Positions 43,327 to 53,133 of a DNA stretch of 64,000 nt are shown here, in pieces. The first letter of the stretch is position 1, and every line of letters begins with the position of its first letter. Both the position numbers and the translations under genes were made by a program. This DNA comes from Clostridia bacterium (GTDB lineage: Bacteria > Bacillota > Clostridia > TANB77 > CAG-508). Where the stretch lies: assembly GCA_017404545.1 (NCBI GenBank), contig JAFRCC010000018.1:434001-498000 (forward strand), written 5' to 3'. The notes beneath the pieces are model-generated. The model ran no database searches, had not been told where the DNA came from, and saw nothing but the letters and a program-made list of their open reading frames with translations.

Positions 43327-44640
43327 TTATATCTCAGATAAATTAACGTGATTTTCAAAATCTTCCATTGTTTTACAAATTGCAAGTGTAACTTTATCAT
43401 CAATATACTTTGCATTTTTTCCTTCTGTAATAGATCTAACAAACGCAACCAATTCATATCTAATACCTTCTCCATCTAATTGGTAGAAATATCTTCTATT
43501 TAAAGTCTGATTTTCATATCTTACTTCGAAATAATCTGTTTTCCACCATGGTGCTGGTACATATATGTATCCCTTGGTTCCAGCAATTACAAGCTCCCCT
43601 TCTGCTTTAACTCCCTCTGCAACTTTTATACTTGCAGTTGCATTAGGATACAAAAAGTCTATTTTCGTAAAGTCATCATTTCCTTCAGATTTAAAATGTG
43701 TGATATATCTTTTAGATTTGTAATTGCATCCTAAAATTTGGTAAATTGGTAGTAACGCAAGAGGACCCCAATTTACTAAACTTGTTGTAACCTCATTATT
43801 TCTAAGACTCGTACATGTTGCATCAACCGAAACAACATTTCCAATTCTTCCACTTTTTATTAGCAATAATAATCTTGAATACGCCGTCGCATATGCCGTT
43901 CTAATTGCCTCCATTAAAATACAGCCTTTTTCCTCTGCTAAATCAAAGAGCTCCTTACATTGTTTCTTATTCATTGTAATTGGCGACTCACATAGAACAT
44001 GTTTCCCTTGATTAAGTGCCATCTTTATTTGCTCATAATGCTCTTCTGGCTTAGAATATATGTATACAGAATCAACTTTATCTAATAATGTCTTATAATC
44101 ATCTGTTATGATTGATAAATTTTTTATCTTATCACTCATTTTTTCAATATTATTTGTACAAATTCCAATAATTTCAATACCATTAACATATATATCTTCT
44201 TTTTGAAATTTATTCATAGAAATTGCATCATCGCCAACAATTCCCATAGAAAGGGCACGCTTTTGAGCTCTAATTTCTGAACTTGATATTCCTTCTGTTC
44301 TTTCTAAGTATACAACTTCACAATACTCTTTTAAATAATCAAACTTGCCAACCCAGTCCGAACCAACCGTAAACACATCTACACCATATCGTTTTATATC
44401 ATCAATTTTCTGCCCTTCATACTCTTCTACTATTATCTTATCTGCTAGACCGGTGGCTTTAACAGCCTCAATCCTTTCTACTAAAGTTTGTTGAACATTT
44501 ATTTTTCCTCTTACTTTGTCAAAATCGTCTGCAGTTACTCCAACAATTAGATAATCTCCTAAAGCTTTTGCCCTTTCTAATAACCTAATGTGTCCATAAT
44601 GCAAAAAGTCGTATGTTCCATATGTAATAACTTTCCTCAT
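43327..44640 (-). CDS. Fusion of TagD-type cytidylyltransferase and Gfo/Idh/MocA-like domain
   Basis: 437-residue two-domain protein. Residues 1-130 closely follow glycerol-3-phosphate cytidylyltransferase: GTYDFLHYGH (8-17, the HxGH site), GSDWVGKFDYLK (93-104) and RTEGISSSEIR (114-124). It should therefore activate glycerol phosphate or a similar substrate with CTP. Residues about 131-437 resemble Gfo/Idh/MocA oxidoreductases. The dinucleotide loop is altered (GIVGDDAIS), and the EKP motif reads ESP (KHVLCESP, 213-220), losing the conserved Lys. It may act on the same substrate, or be non-catalytic. It follows the aminotransferase by 16 bases. Confidence 0.85.
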   Translation of the reverse strand: MRKVITYGTYDFLHYGHIRLLERAKALGDYLIVGVTADDFDKVRGKINVQQTLVERIEAVKATGLADKIIVEEYEGQKIDDIKRYGVDVFTVGSDWVGKFDYLKEYCEVVYLERTEGISSSEIRAQKRALSMGIVGDDAISMNKFQKEDIYVNGIEIIGICTNNIEKMSDKIKNLSIITDDYKTLLDKVDSVYIYSKPEEHYEQIKMALNQGKHVLCESPITMNKKQCKELFDLAEEKGCILMEAIRTAYATAYSRLLLLIKSGRIGNVVSVDATCTSLRNNEVTTSLVNWGPLALLPIYQILGCNYKSKRYITHFKSEGNDDFTKIDFLYPNATASIKVAEGVKAEGELVIAGTKGYIYVPAPWWKTDYFEVRYENQTLNRRYFYQLDGEGIRYELVAFVRSITEGKNAKYIDDKVTLAICKTMEDFENHVNLSEI

Positions 44641-44656
44641 TAAATAGCTCTCCTTA

Positions 44657-45730
44657 TTATAATATCCCTCTTGTTTGTAAATCTTTTAATGCATCTACTA
44701 AATTATCATTATCTGCCTTCGTTAAAGCTCCAATATGCCCAACTCTAAAAATTCTATCTTTCATATCTCCACCGTTTGGGCAAACCCATATTTGATATTC
44801 ATCTTTTAGAATCGTAAATATTTCGTGTGCATTATTTTTTGCGGGATGTAGCGAAGTAACTGCGTTTGATGGTGCTGTTGTTACAATTTCTAATGGTAAA
44901 TCTTTAATTTTATTTCTGAAATCCATGGCTAATTCGTATGTTCTCTGTATTTCTGCCTCAGCTCCACCATTCTTCTCAATTTCTTTCAATCTTGCATTAA
45001 TTTGAATTAAAATTCCTACAGCTGGTGTAAATGGCGTTTGGCCTCTCTCCCCATTTTTTAGTGCGTTTTTCAAGTCAAAATACATACATTTGCATTCGGC
45101 ACTATTAACTCTTTCAACAGCTTTTGGAGATAACACTATTAAAGAAACTCCTGGAGGACACGCTAGTGCTTTTTGAGAGCCAGTTATCATTACGTCTACC
45201 CCATACTTATTCATATTAAATTCATCAGCTAAGAATGAACTAATAGCGTCTACTATTAAAAATAAATTGTTCTCTTTACAAAATTTGCTTATTAGCTCTA
45301 GGTTGTAATGAACCCCTGTTGATGTTTCGTGTATATTAACAACAAAACCTGTATAATCTTTTCCACTATATTCTGCAAGCTTCTCCTCTGTTAATGGCTC
45401 TCCACAATTTAATTTTATAACATCATATTTTATACTATGTAAATCACATAAATCTACAAATCTTTGTCCAAATCCACCGCCATTAACAACTAAAACTTTG
45501 TCATTTTCATTTAATGTATTCATTATAGTTGCTTCCATTGAAGCAGTTCCTGAGCCAGTAATAAATACGGCTCTAGAATCTTCACTTGCTCCTGCATATT
45601 TTTTTACTAATCTTTCATTTTCTAGCATTAGCTCTGAAAATTCTGGTGTTCTAAAATATGGAACTTGCTCTGCTCCTATTGCTCTTACTACATCACTTGA
45701 CTGAACTGGTCCTACTGTAAAATTAATCAT
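44657..45730 (-). CDS. Class V aminotransferase (AEP/serine-glyoxylate type)
   Basis: 357-residue PLP enzyme with fold type I, class V. The PLP Lys is K187 (TGSQKAL) with Asp161 (IVDAISSF) contacting the ring. TVGPVQSS at the start and [13 protein letters not shown] (about 57-69) are typical of 2-aminoethylphosphonate-pyruvate and serine-glyoxylate aminotransferases. The substrate cannot be fixed by sequence. Its pairing with a cytidylyltransferase suggests it aminates or deaminates a small alcohol or phosphonate precursor for a surface polymer. It starts a two-gene unit after a terminator. Confidence 0.88.
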   Translation of the reverse strand: MINFTVGPVQSSDVVRAIGAEQVPYFRTPEFSELMLENERLVKKYAGASEDSRAVFITGSGTASMEATIMNTLNENDKVLVVNGGGFGQRFVDLCDLHSIKYDVIKLNCGEPLTEEKLAEYSGKDYTGFVVNIHETSTGVHYNLELISKFCKENNLFLIVDAISSFLADEFNMNKYGVDVMITGSQKALACPPGVSLIVLSPKAVERVNSAECKCMYFDLKNALKNGERGQTPFTPAVGILIQINARLKEIEKNGGAEAEIQRTYELAMDFRNKIKDLPLEIVTTAPSNAVTSLHPAKNNAHEIFTILKDEYQIWVCPNGGDMKDRIFRVGHIGALTKADNDNLVDALKDLQTRGIL

Positions 45731-45841
45731 TTTATATTCCTCCCTTTTTTATTACATATATTCAAATTTCCAAATTTATCAGTTCTTTATAAATTTATCC
45801 ATATAATATCAAATTTATTAAAGAGATACAACCTTCGATAA

Positions 45842-45873
45842 TAAAAAAATAGATAAGTCCTGTATAACTTACC
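45842..45873 (-). terminator. Terminator of the galE-to-small-protein operon
   Basis: On the minus strand GGTAAGT and ACTTATC form a 7-base stem around TATACAGG, followed by ATTTTTTTAT. It lies just after the stop of the 96-residue membrane protein. Confidence 0.8.
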
Positions 45874-45892
45874 TACCTTCAATAAAAGAATT

Positions 45893-46183
45893 TTATTTTA
45901 CAATATTGTCATCTTTTTCTTGTTTTTTTACAACAATTTCATCTGCTTCAACTTCTTTGTTTTTATTTTCATCAACACCTAATTTTTTGCTTATTTTTTT
46001 CTTTGCACTTCTCCAATACATACCAATTGCGGCACCTATAGCAATTGCAATACCTGCTATTGCTTGAATAGCATATGTCATAACTGATGGATCTATGTAA
46101 GCCATAGCATTCATACTAAACAATACTGTAAAACATGCAGCAAAAAATAAAACTGAACCAACTTTTAATATAACTTTTTTCAT
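45893..46183 (-). CDS. Small membrane protein with AYIDPS motif
   Basis: 96-residue protein with an N-terminal signal-anchor helix (about 8-28) directly followed by AYIDPSVMTYAIQ. A second Ala/Gly/Ile-rich helix (about 38-56) ends in MYWRSAKKKISKK, then a charged cytosolic tail. Similar AYIDP small proteins occur near glycerophosphotransferase genes in other clostridia, from memory. The stop of the YidC-TagF fusion overlaps its ATG by one base (TAATG), so translation is coupled. A role as partner or stabiliser of that fusion is inferred. Confidence 0.75.
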   Translation of the reverse strand: MKKVILKVGSVLFFAACFTVLFSMNAMAYIDPSVMTYAIQAIAGIAIAIGAAIGMYWRSAKKKISKKLGVDENKNKEVEADEIVVKKQEKDDNIVK

Positions 46184-48267
46184 TAATTTTCCTCCTTTCT
46201 TTCTTGAATTTTATTTTGTATAGCTTCAATAATATAGTTTGCACCAACCTCTGCACTATGACCTATATTATACACACTATCATTTACAAGATTTTCAATC
46301 TTTTCCTTATAATTATCTCTCTCTTTCAATATCTTTTCAACAACTTCATCTATCTTATTACATTCATCAACAGGAACAGCTTCTCCCATAACATTTCTTG
46401 ACCAAATATTAATTGGCTCAATTCCAATCTTTTCATATTCAGGATTCATTATTTTCATTGGAGTATCAACAAATAATACTGGCTTTTTTGTTGTGTATGC
46501 AAATTCGTTAGCTATTGATGACCAATCTGTTATTACTAAATCCGCACTATACACTGTTTTATTCGAAGAAAAGTCTGTTTGAATTTCTATATTTTTGTCA
46601 TCTTTATATTGTTCCTTCATATTTTCAAACTTGTCTTTCATATGACGAACTTGTTGCGGATGTGGTCTTACAATTACTTTGTAATCTTTTCCCTTTAAAC
46701 TATTTAAAATGTCTTCTAAACATAAATCTATGATATTATCTTTTTGCCATGATGGTGCAATTAAAACTGTAGTCTCACTATTTTCTGAATTAATTTGCTC
46801 TTTATTTTCTTCATAATTTTTAAGCATATCATCAAAAACAGAATAACCCCATTCAACAATTTTTCTATTTTGAAGATTATACACTTCATTATTTTTTTCT
46901 TCTTCTTCTTTTTGATATTTTCCAGTAACAAAAATTGTATCATAGTGAGCCGTTGAACCTTTTCTCATTGTTAAGTTTGTACTGTCCATTCCATGTGGTA
47001 TATATACATATTCAATATCTTTTCTAACATAACTACGCTTAATATGATAGTTTTGGATATCAGGCATTGTCATTACAACAACATCTGCATCCATTTTCAT
47101 CATAAGCGTAATAAGTTTTTTCTCCTCTATGTAATAAGCTTTAATTTGCTCATTTTGCTTTTCCATCTCAAATATTTTATCATTGAAATCGCTTGTGATA
47201 TAATGGATTGTAATATTCGTATTATTTAGCAAATACTCTATTATTCCCTTATAATACTTATAAAACCCATTGCTTTCAGAATAGAATACCAAGTGTTTGT
47301 TAACAACTGAGAAAAATCTTTTATAATCATCTTTTTCTTTCTTTTTCTGTTCCTTAGTCCTTTTTTGAGCTCCATTGTTAAGAGCTGCAAGCTCTTTTAA
47401 TTGTTTTGAAGTTTTTTCGAGAGCATCATAATCAACGTATTTTTTAGGACTTATAAATATATTTAGCAACCATTGTTGCAATACTGCTAATAAGTTACTT
47501 GCAGTCCAGTACAAACCAACACCAGCAGGAACAAATGCGCCTAAATACAATGAAAGCCCTACCGATAGTATAAGCATTCCCCATTGGTTTGCTTTTGACT
47601 GTTCAGCTTGCAAAACATTCATTATATTTTGCCCTACACACATCACTAAAGCACTTAATCCTGCAATAATTGGAATTAAAATGGCAATTCCTTTTTCTCT
47701 TGTTGCAATCCATCCCATATCAAATCCAAAGAAATCCAGATTTATGCTCTTTATTTTGTCCATTTGCTCATTATCGATTTTTTCCGAGTATTGCTCTATG
47801 TTTCTTCCATTTTTTATATCTTCAACTACGGTTAGCTCTAGTGATGAAGATTCAGAATCCAAACCTTCATCATTTTCAAGGGCTACACTAACAAGTTCAG
47901 CTGACAAATTATTATCTGTCTTTGCTATATATGTTAATGGATGATTAATAACTTCAACTAATCCAAGTAATAGTAGTATTTGTACTACTAGTGGAATTAA
48001 AGACACAAAAGCATTATACTTTTCTCTTTTATATAATTTAGTTTGTTCCTCCGCTATTCTGTCTTTATCTCCAAAGTAATTTATTTTAATTTGATTAATT
48101 TCTGGTTGCATTTTTACCATTTTTATTGAGTTTTTCTGAACCCAAATTGTTATTGGTAACAAAACAATTTTGCTAAATATTGTAAAAAGTACTATTGCCC
48201 AACCATAATTACCAAATAAGTTGTAACAAAATTCCATTATATTTCCTAATATATTAACTAAAAACAT
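46183..48267 (-). CDS. YidC/Oxa1-like insertase fused to CDP-glycerol glycerophosphotransferase
   Basis: 694-residue fusion. Residues 1-275 follow YidC: an N-terminal helix, the PITIWVQKNSIKMVKMQPEI segment, a cytosolic hairpin, and later helices (193-215, 230-246, 250-272). The conserved hydrophilic-groove Arg is Lys33, and an acidic loop (115-180) is inserted. A Lys-rich linker (276-320) leads to a TagB/TagF-type domain (325-680) with PHG (His425), RPHPQ (His536) and TDWSS (Asp581), the catalytic signatures for adding glycerol phosphate from CDP-glycerol. The fusion suggests membrane-tethered polymerisation or protein-linked transfer. Fifth gene of the galE operon. Confidence 0.9.
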   Translation of the reverse strand: MFLVNILGNIMEFCYNLFGNYGWAIVLFTIFSKIVLLPITIWVQKNSIKMVKMQPEINQIKINYFGDKDRIAEEQTKLYKREKYNAFVSLIPLVVQILLLLGLVEVINHPLTYIAKTDNNLSAELVSVALENDEGLDSESSSLELTVVEDIKNGRNIEQYSEKIDNEQMDKIKSINLDFFGFDMGWIATREKGIAILIPIIAGLSALVMCVGQNIMNVLQAEQSKANQWGMLILSVGLSLYLGAFVPAGVGLYWTASNLLAVLQQWLLNIFISPKKYVDYDALEKTSKQLKELAALNNGAQKRTKEQKKKEKDDYKRFFSVVNKHLVFYSESNGFYKYYKGIIEYLLNNTNITIHYITSDFNDKIFEMEKQNEQIKAYYIEEKKLITLMMKMDADVVVMTMPDIQNYHIKRSYVRKDIEYVYIPHGMDSTNLTMRKGSTAHYDTIFVTGKYQKEEEEKNNEVYNLQNRKIVEWGYSVFDDMLKNYEENKEQINSENSETTVLIAPSWQKDNIIDLCLEDILNSLKGKDYKVIVRPHPQQVRHMKDKFENMKEQYKDDKNIEIQTDFSSNKTVYSADLVITDWSSIANEFAYTTKKPVLFVDTPMKIMNPEYEKIGIEPINIWSRNVMGEAVPVDECNKIDEVVEKILKERDNYKEKIENLVNDSVYNIGHSAEVGANYIIEAIQNKIQERKEEN

Positions 48268-48279
48268 TTTTTTCTCCTA

Positions 48280-49905
48280 TTATCTGTTATATTCTTTTCC
48301 TGTTGGTACCAGTGTTTCTTCGTCTCCAGCATATCCTCTTTGTTCGTATTCTATCATATGATCTTCATCATTGTACTCATACCATAAGAATGGTCTAACA
48401 CGATTATAGTCTACGTTTTCTAGAAGATTCTCACTTGTCTTTCCATTTATTAAATCCTTATATATTTCATTGAAATCTGTAAATGAGACAGGTTTATCCG
48501 ACCTTATCATTTCATGATGCTCATTTACACCTTTTATAAATAAAATAGGATTTTGTCTTCCTTCTCCCTCGGCGAAACCATATCCATGATCTGACATAAT
48601 AATAATTACAGAATTGTCATAAACATCATTCTCTCTCAACCTATCAATAAAATTATCTATTATATGCAGTGAAGCACCTACCTTCTGTTCATATGTTCCT
48701 CCCTCAACTTTGTTTAGGTCTTCATCATAATTTAATGGCACATGGGCGCCTTCAATATGTATAAAACTAAAGTTTTTATCATCAATTTTTTTTATATCTG
48801 TTTTAATTAAATTTTCGTAGTAATCTTTATCATCCCATGAAAACCTTTCAGCTTCTTCGAGAACTTGACAATTACTAAAATCCATATTTTCTACGTGAGA
48901 GTATCTTTTTAATGGATATGGTAAATATTTAAATAAGTCATATTTGACCACTTCTTTAAAATATTGAACAGAATCTATTGACCTGTTTAAAACTTTCAAG
49001 TTATCAATAATATCAGATTCTTTATCATTCCATCCAAAATTTGGTTCATAAAAATTAATCATATATCCATTTGAGTCAAGTTCTTTCAATAACGTAGAAT
49101 TATTGAAAGAACTATTGTAGTACTCCTCGAAGTTTGTTTCATTTCGATTAAGTTTTCCTGATGAAAAAATATACGGAATTGTATCTCTTGTAAAACGATA
49201 TACAGACATTGTATCTGGATAATACGTGAAATCTTCAAAAGTATTTCCGTAGTCACTATTATTCATAACCTTTTCAAATACAGATGAATCAACTGCATCT
49301 ACTAATAAAATATAAAAATTTGAGTTTATTGATGCATTATTTAAATTGTCTGTTGTCAGTGCAACAACTCTTTCTTTTTTGTTCATAACGCCTTCTCTTG
49401 TCATAACACTAATTAGAGAAGTCGATAACATGAACAATATTGCACATAGTATAAAAGAAAAAACTTTTATAACTTTATCGTATTTGAATTTTAATGTGGT
49501 AAATATAACTATACCTGATACAATTATCATCATAATTATGCTTATAATTATTTCTTTTGTATATGTGTTCCAATCAATTTCAGTTCCATCCAATGAAGGA
49601 AGGCCTCCAATTAAGAAGTTTCCCTGAATATATAAAATTATCATTGCAATTATGCTTGCAATTATAAAACCTTTATATATATGTAATTTTTCTGAAAAAT
49701 GTTTATTTGCCAAATATATAATCAAAAAAAATACAGAAACACTTATAAAATACAAACAAAAAAATAACAAACTTGGTTTTATCATAATATAAATATCAAA
49801 CCAAAAATCATTCACATTTGTGGCATACATGGTTAGTGGTTCGTATATAAAAAACATAAATCCACTAATTAGTGCTACTAAAAATGCTGGAATCATTTTT
49901 TTCAT
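48280..49905 (-). CDS. Membrane sulfatase/phosphoglycerol-transferase-like protein, paralogue 1
   Basis: 541-residue protein: about five TM helices in 1-165 (with FLIGGLPSLDGTEIDWN between them) and an extracytoplasmic alkaline-phosphatase-fold domain. Likely metal and nucleophile residues are D203 (LLVDAVDSS), T239 (RFTRDTIP), H388 region (IHIEGAH) and D439-H440 (MSDHGYG). The layout resembles lipoteichoic acid synthases and phosphoethanolamine transferases, so it may move a phospho-alcohol onto a polymer or lipid. Clearly paralogous to the next gene, 16 bases upstream. Paralogue 1 precedes the YidC-TagF fusion by 12 bases. Confidence 0.85.
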   Translation of the reverse strand: MKKMIPAFLVALISGFMFFIYEPLTMYATNVNDFWFDIYIMIKPSLLFFCLYFISVSVFFLIIYLANKHFSEKLHIYKGFIIASIIAMIILYIQGNFLIGGLPSLDGTEIDWNTYTKEIIISIIMMIIVSGIVIFTTLKFKYDKVIKVFSFILCAILFMLSTSLISVMTREGVMNKKERVVALTTDNLNNASINSNFYILLVDAVDSSVFEKVMNNSDYGNTFEDFTYYPDTMSVYRFTRDTIPYIFSSGKLNRNETNFEEYYNSSFNNSTLLKELDSNGYMINFYEPNFGWNDKESDIIDNLKVLNRSIDSVQYFKEVVKYDLFKYLPYPLKRYSHVENMDFSNCQVLEEAERFSWDDKDYYENLIKTDIKKIDDKNFSFIHIEGAHVPLNYDEDLNKVEGGTYEQKVGASLHIIDNFIDRLRENDVYDNSVIIIMSDHGYGFAEGEGRQNPILFIKGVNEHHEMIRSDKPVSFTDFNEIYKDLINGKTSENLLENVDYNRVRPFLWYEYNDEDHMIEYEQRGYAGDEETLVPTGKEYNR

Positions 49906-49921
49906 CTAGAAAATCCTCCCT

Positions 49922-51583
49922 TTACCTATCATAAACATTTCCTGTTTCTTTTAATGTTTCTAAATTCTTTGAATGGCCATATTGCATATATTCTACCATA
50001 TGGTCATAGCCAGAAATTACATATAATAAAAATCTTCTTGGTCCACTATTATCTATATTTTCAAACAATTCATCAGTCTTTTTTCCTTCAAGCAATGCTA
50101 CATACAGGTCTTGTAAATAATCAAATGACATTTTTTCATCAGAAACTTGTCTTTCTTCATGAGTCTCGTTAAATCCTTTTACATAAAACATAGGATTTTG
50201 TCTTTTTAATAACGATTCCACATCTGTATCAAACCAAAAACCATGATCTGCCATTATAATTATTGCAGTATTGTCGTAGACACCATTTTCTTTCAAATAT
50301 CCTATATACTTTTCAATTATAGTAAATGATGCTTCAATCTTATCTTCATATGTCCCATTTTCTATATCATTAAGATTTTTGTCACAATTAAAAGGATGAT
50401 GAGCTCCTTCGATATGTATAAATTTGAATTCGTTCTGATTAGTAATTTCTACATCTTGATTTAAATAATCATTATAAAATATCTTGTCATCCCATACAAA
50501 AGTATTTTCTGCCTTTTCATCTTCTTTTCTTGTTGTCTTAAAATCCATTTCTTCAATTCTTGAATATCTTTTTAAATAATATGGTAAATACTTATATAAA
50601 TCATATTTTATCTCTTGCTTAATAAATTTAGCTGCATCAACTTTATTATTAAGATCAATATTTTGTATCTGTTTTACACCTTCTCTTTCATAAGCAAATT
50701 CATCGTCATATATATTGGCTACATATTCTTCTCTATTTAGCATATTTAACAACCTTGATTGATCCATCGCATCGTTGTAAAAAGTTCCAAAATCAGTTTT
50801 ATTTTCACTCCATACCCCGGACAATACTAATGGAACTGAATCTCTTGTAAAAGGATATGCGCCTACTGTATCTGGATAATATGTGAAATCTTTTAGCGCT
50901 TTTTGATATTGTTCATTACTTTGATACACACCTTCTGCTGTTTCTGCATCAATTGCATCTAACATAAAAATAATAAAGTTTTTCTTGGATGAATATTTGT
51001 TAATATTTCTTGCTGTAGCAGTAGTTATATATTCCTTTTTGCGGATTGCTTCCCCCTTAGAAATACATGTTGATACTAATGAAATTGAAAGCATAAAAAA
51101 AATTGCACACGAAATATAGCTAAAAATCTTTACACACTTCTCCATTTTTAGCTTAATCACCATAAAAATTGCTACTCCAAATGCAACGATAAGAAGCAAC
51201 CCAGATATTACACTTAGCGTTGTATAATTATTCCATTCAATTGGAGATCCATCCAACACAGGTAATTTTCCTGCAAGAAAATTTCCCTGAATATACGTAA
51301 CTAAAAATAGTACAAACCCAATTACTAGAAAAGCTCTGTATATTTTTTCTTTTTCCTTAAATACATATTTCGTTAATAAATAAACAATATTGTAACCAAT
51401 GAATATTGCAAAAAATGCAATAAAAAATATAATCGATGTACATGATATTAATATTTTGATATCAAACCAAAAATCTGTTGAATTGCTAACATACATGATA
51501 ATTGGTTCATATATAAATAACATGAAACTCGATATAAATGCAACAATTACTGCTGGTAATATTTCCTTCAAATATTTTCTCAT
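49922..51583 (-). CDS. Membrane sulfatase/phosphoglycerol-transferase-like protein, paralogue 2
   Basis: 553-residue paralogue of the neighbouring gene, with the same five-helix start (FLAGKLPVLDGSPIEWNNYT) and catalytic domain. Equivalent residues are D209 (FMLDAIDAE), T246 (PFTRDSVP), IHIEGAH and MADHGFW. The extra residues fall mainly in the soluble domain. Tandem duplication followed by divergence is the simplest origin. Two copies may act on different donors or acceptors. It follows lepB by 32 bases in the galE operon. Confidence 0.85.
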   Translation of the reverse strand: MRKYLKEILPAVIVAFISSFMLFIYEPIIMYVSNSTDFWFDIKILISCTSIIFFIAFFAIFIGYNIVYLLTKYVFKEKEKIYRAFLVIGFVLFLVTYIQGNFLAGKLPVLDGSPIEWNNYTTLSVISGLLLIVAFGVAIFMVIKLKMEKCVKIFSYISCAIFFMLSISLVSTCISKGEAIRKKEYITTATARNINKYSSKKNFIIFMLDAIDAETAEGVYQSNEQYQKALKDFTYYPDTVGAYPFTRDSVPLVLSGVWSENKTDFGTFYNDAMDQSRLLNMLNREEYVANIYDDEFAYEREGVKQIQNIDLNNKVDAAKFIKQEIKYDLYKYLPYYLKRYSRIEEMDFKTTRKEDEKAENTFVWDDKIFYNDYLNQDVEITNQNEFKFIHIEGAHHPFNCDKNLNDIENGTYEDKIEASFTIIEKYIGYLKENGVYDNTAIIIMADHGFWFDTDVESLLKRQNPMFYVKGFNETHEERQVSDEKMSFDYLQDLYVALLEGKKTDELFENIDNSGPRRFLLYVISGYDHMVEYMQYGHSKNLETLKETGNVYDR

Positions 51584-51615
51584 TTTTCCCCCTATTATAT
51601 TTACTTAGTGAATAT

Positions 51616-52065
51616 CTATATTATTAATCCTACTATTTCATTTCTATCAATAATACCTATTTCATCAAATCTACTATCCACACTTTCATTTCTATTATCG
51701 CCTAAAACAAAATATTGATTTTCTTTTAAAGTGATTTCCTCGGTAATGTTTCCAAACTCTTTCACGTATCTCTCGTCGAACCTAATTCCGTTTACACACA
51801 CATAACCATTTTCAAATTTTATCTTATCATTTGGTATTCCTATTACTCTTTTTATTATCACTTTATTGTCTTTTTTTATTATAACTACATCATTATTCCT
51901 TATATTAATGGCAATCTTTCTTGCAACTAATACTTGTCCATCGCTAAAAGTAGGTAGCATTGAATTGCCCTTCACAAAACATATTTGAAATAGGAAAGTA
52001 CTAATAAAGAATACAACAATTCCAATTATTAATATTTCTAGTATAAAAAATCTCCTTTTTTCCAT
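51616..52065 (-). CDS. lepB: Signal peptidase I
   Basis: 149-residue type I signal peptidase with one N-terminal TM helix (about 7-28). The catalytic dyad is Ser35 (GNSMLPTF) and Lys72 (IKRVIG). The C-terminal GDNRNESVDSR box (about 122-132) is typical. It is short, as for Gram-positive SipS-like enzymes. Being inside a surface polymer operon suggests a dedicated role in processing exported proteins there, or simple co-expression. Confidence 0.93.
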   Translation of the reverse strand: MEKRRFFILEILIIGIVVFFISTFLFQICFVKGNSMLPTFSDGQVLVARKIAINIRNNDVVIIKKDNKVIIKRVIGIPNDKIKFENGYVCVNGIRFDERYVKEFGNITEEITLKENQYFVLGDNRNESVDSRFDEIGIIDRNEIVGLII

Positions 52066-52098
52066 ACTATAACCCCTCTTTCAAACACGATAATACTT

Positions 52099-53103
52099 TT
52101 AATCCTTGTTTTGTATATAGTTCCATGAATCTCTACACATATCCTCTAATGTTTTCTCTGCTACCCATCCAAGCTCTTCTTTAGCTTTCTTTGGATCTGC
52201 ATAGCATGTTGCTATATCTCCTGCTCTACGTGCAGCTATTTTGTATTTTACTGCTTTTCCCGTTGAAGTTTCAAATGCTTTAACCATATCTAAAACGCTA
52301 TATCCTGTTCCTGTTCCTAGATTATAAATATACAATCCACTATTTTCTTTATCCAATTTTTCTAGTGCTTTAACATGTCCCTTAGCTAAATCTACAACAT
52401 GAATGTAGTCCCTAACTCCAGTACCATCTGGCGTATTGTAGTCATTTCCAAATACAGATAACTCTGGTAAAATTCCAGCTGCCACTCTAACAACATATGG
52501 CATTAAATTATTTGGTATGCCTTGAGGCTCTTCGCCAATTAATCCACTTGAATGAGCTCCTACTGGATTAAAATATCTAAGTATACATATATCCATTGTA
52601 TTATCTGACGCATATACGTCTTTTAATATCTGCTCTATAAATAATTTGGTTGTTCCATATGGATTTGTTGTTCCTCCAACTTTGCAATCCTCAGTAATTG
52701 GAATAACCTCTGGATCACCATATACAGTTGCTGATGAGCTAAAAATAAATTTCTTGCATTTATATTTTCTCATAATATCTAAAACAGCTAAGCATCCTCC
52801 AATATTGTTCTCATAATATTCTATTGGCTTTTGTACTGATTCTCCAACTGCTTTGTATCCAGCAAAGTTAATAACTGCCTCTATGTTATTTTCTGAAAAA
52901 ACTTTTTCTAAAGCTTCTTTATCTCTATAGTCCATTTTGTAAAACTTAAAATCTTTTCCTGTTATAGTCTTTATTTTATCTAATACTTCCGGTTTACTAT
53001 TTGAGAAGTTATCTATTATAACTATTTCCTTTCCTGAATTAAGTAATTCTACTGCTGTATGGCTACCTATATAGCCTGCACCACCTGGTAATAAAATTGC
53101 CAT
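52099..53103 (-). CDS. galE: UDP-glucose 4-epimerase
   Basis: 334-residue SDR enzyme that interconverts UDP-glucose and UDP-galactose (or the N-acetyl forms). The NAD motif GGAGYIGSH (about 6-14), catalytic Ser-Tyr-Lys within SSSATVYG and YGTTK (about 120-155), and the C-terminal RRAGDIATCYADPKKA are standard. The frame extends to 53262, but AAGGAGG selects the ATG at 53103. First gene of a six-gene operon, behind the promoter at 53134-53162. It would supply sugar for the cluster. Confidence 0.96.
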   Translation of the reverse strand: MAILLPGGAGYIGSHTAVELLNSGKEIVIIDNFSNSKPEVLDKIKTITGKDFKFYKMDYRDKEALEKVFSENNIEAVINFAGYKAVGESVQKPIEYYENNIGGCLAVLDIMRKYKCKKFIFSSSATVYGDPEVIPITEDCKVGGTTNPYGTTKLFIEQILKDVYASDNTMDICILRYFNPVGAHSSGLIGEEPQGIPNNLMPYVVRVAAGILPELSVFGNDYNTPDGTGVRDYIHVVDLAKGHVKALEKLDKENSGLYIYNLGTGTGYSVLDMVKAFETSTGKAVKYKIAARRAGDIATCYADPKKAKEELGWVAEKTLEDMCRDSWNYIQNKD

Positions 53104-53133
53104 TTTTCTTCCTCCTTGTCTTTTATCGATACT

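Noticed and set aside
43245..43475. Minus-strand 76-residue frame overlapping the end of the cytidylyltransferase fusion
   Set aside because: It lies mostly inside the fusion gene in another frame and resembles no protein.
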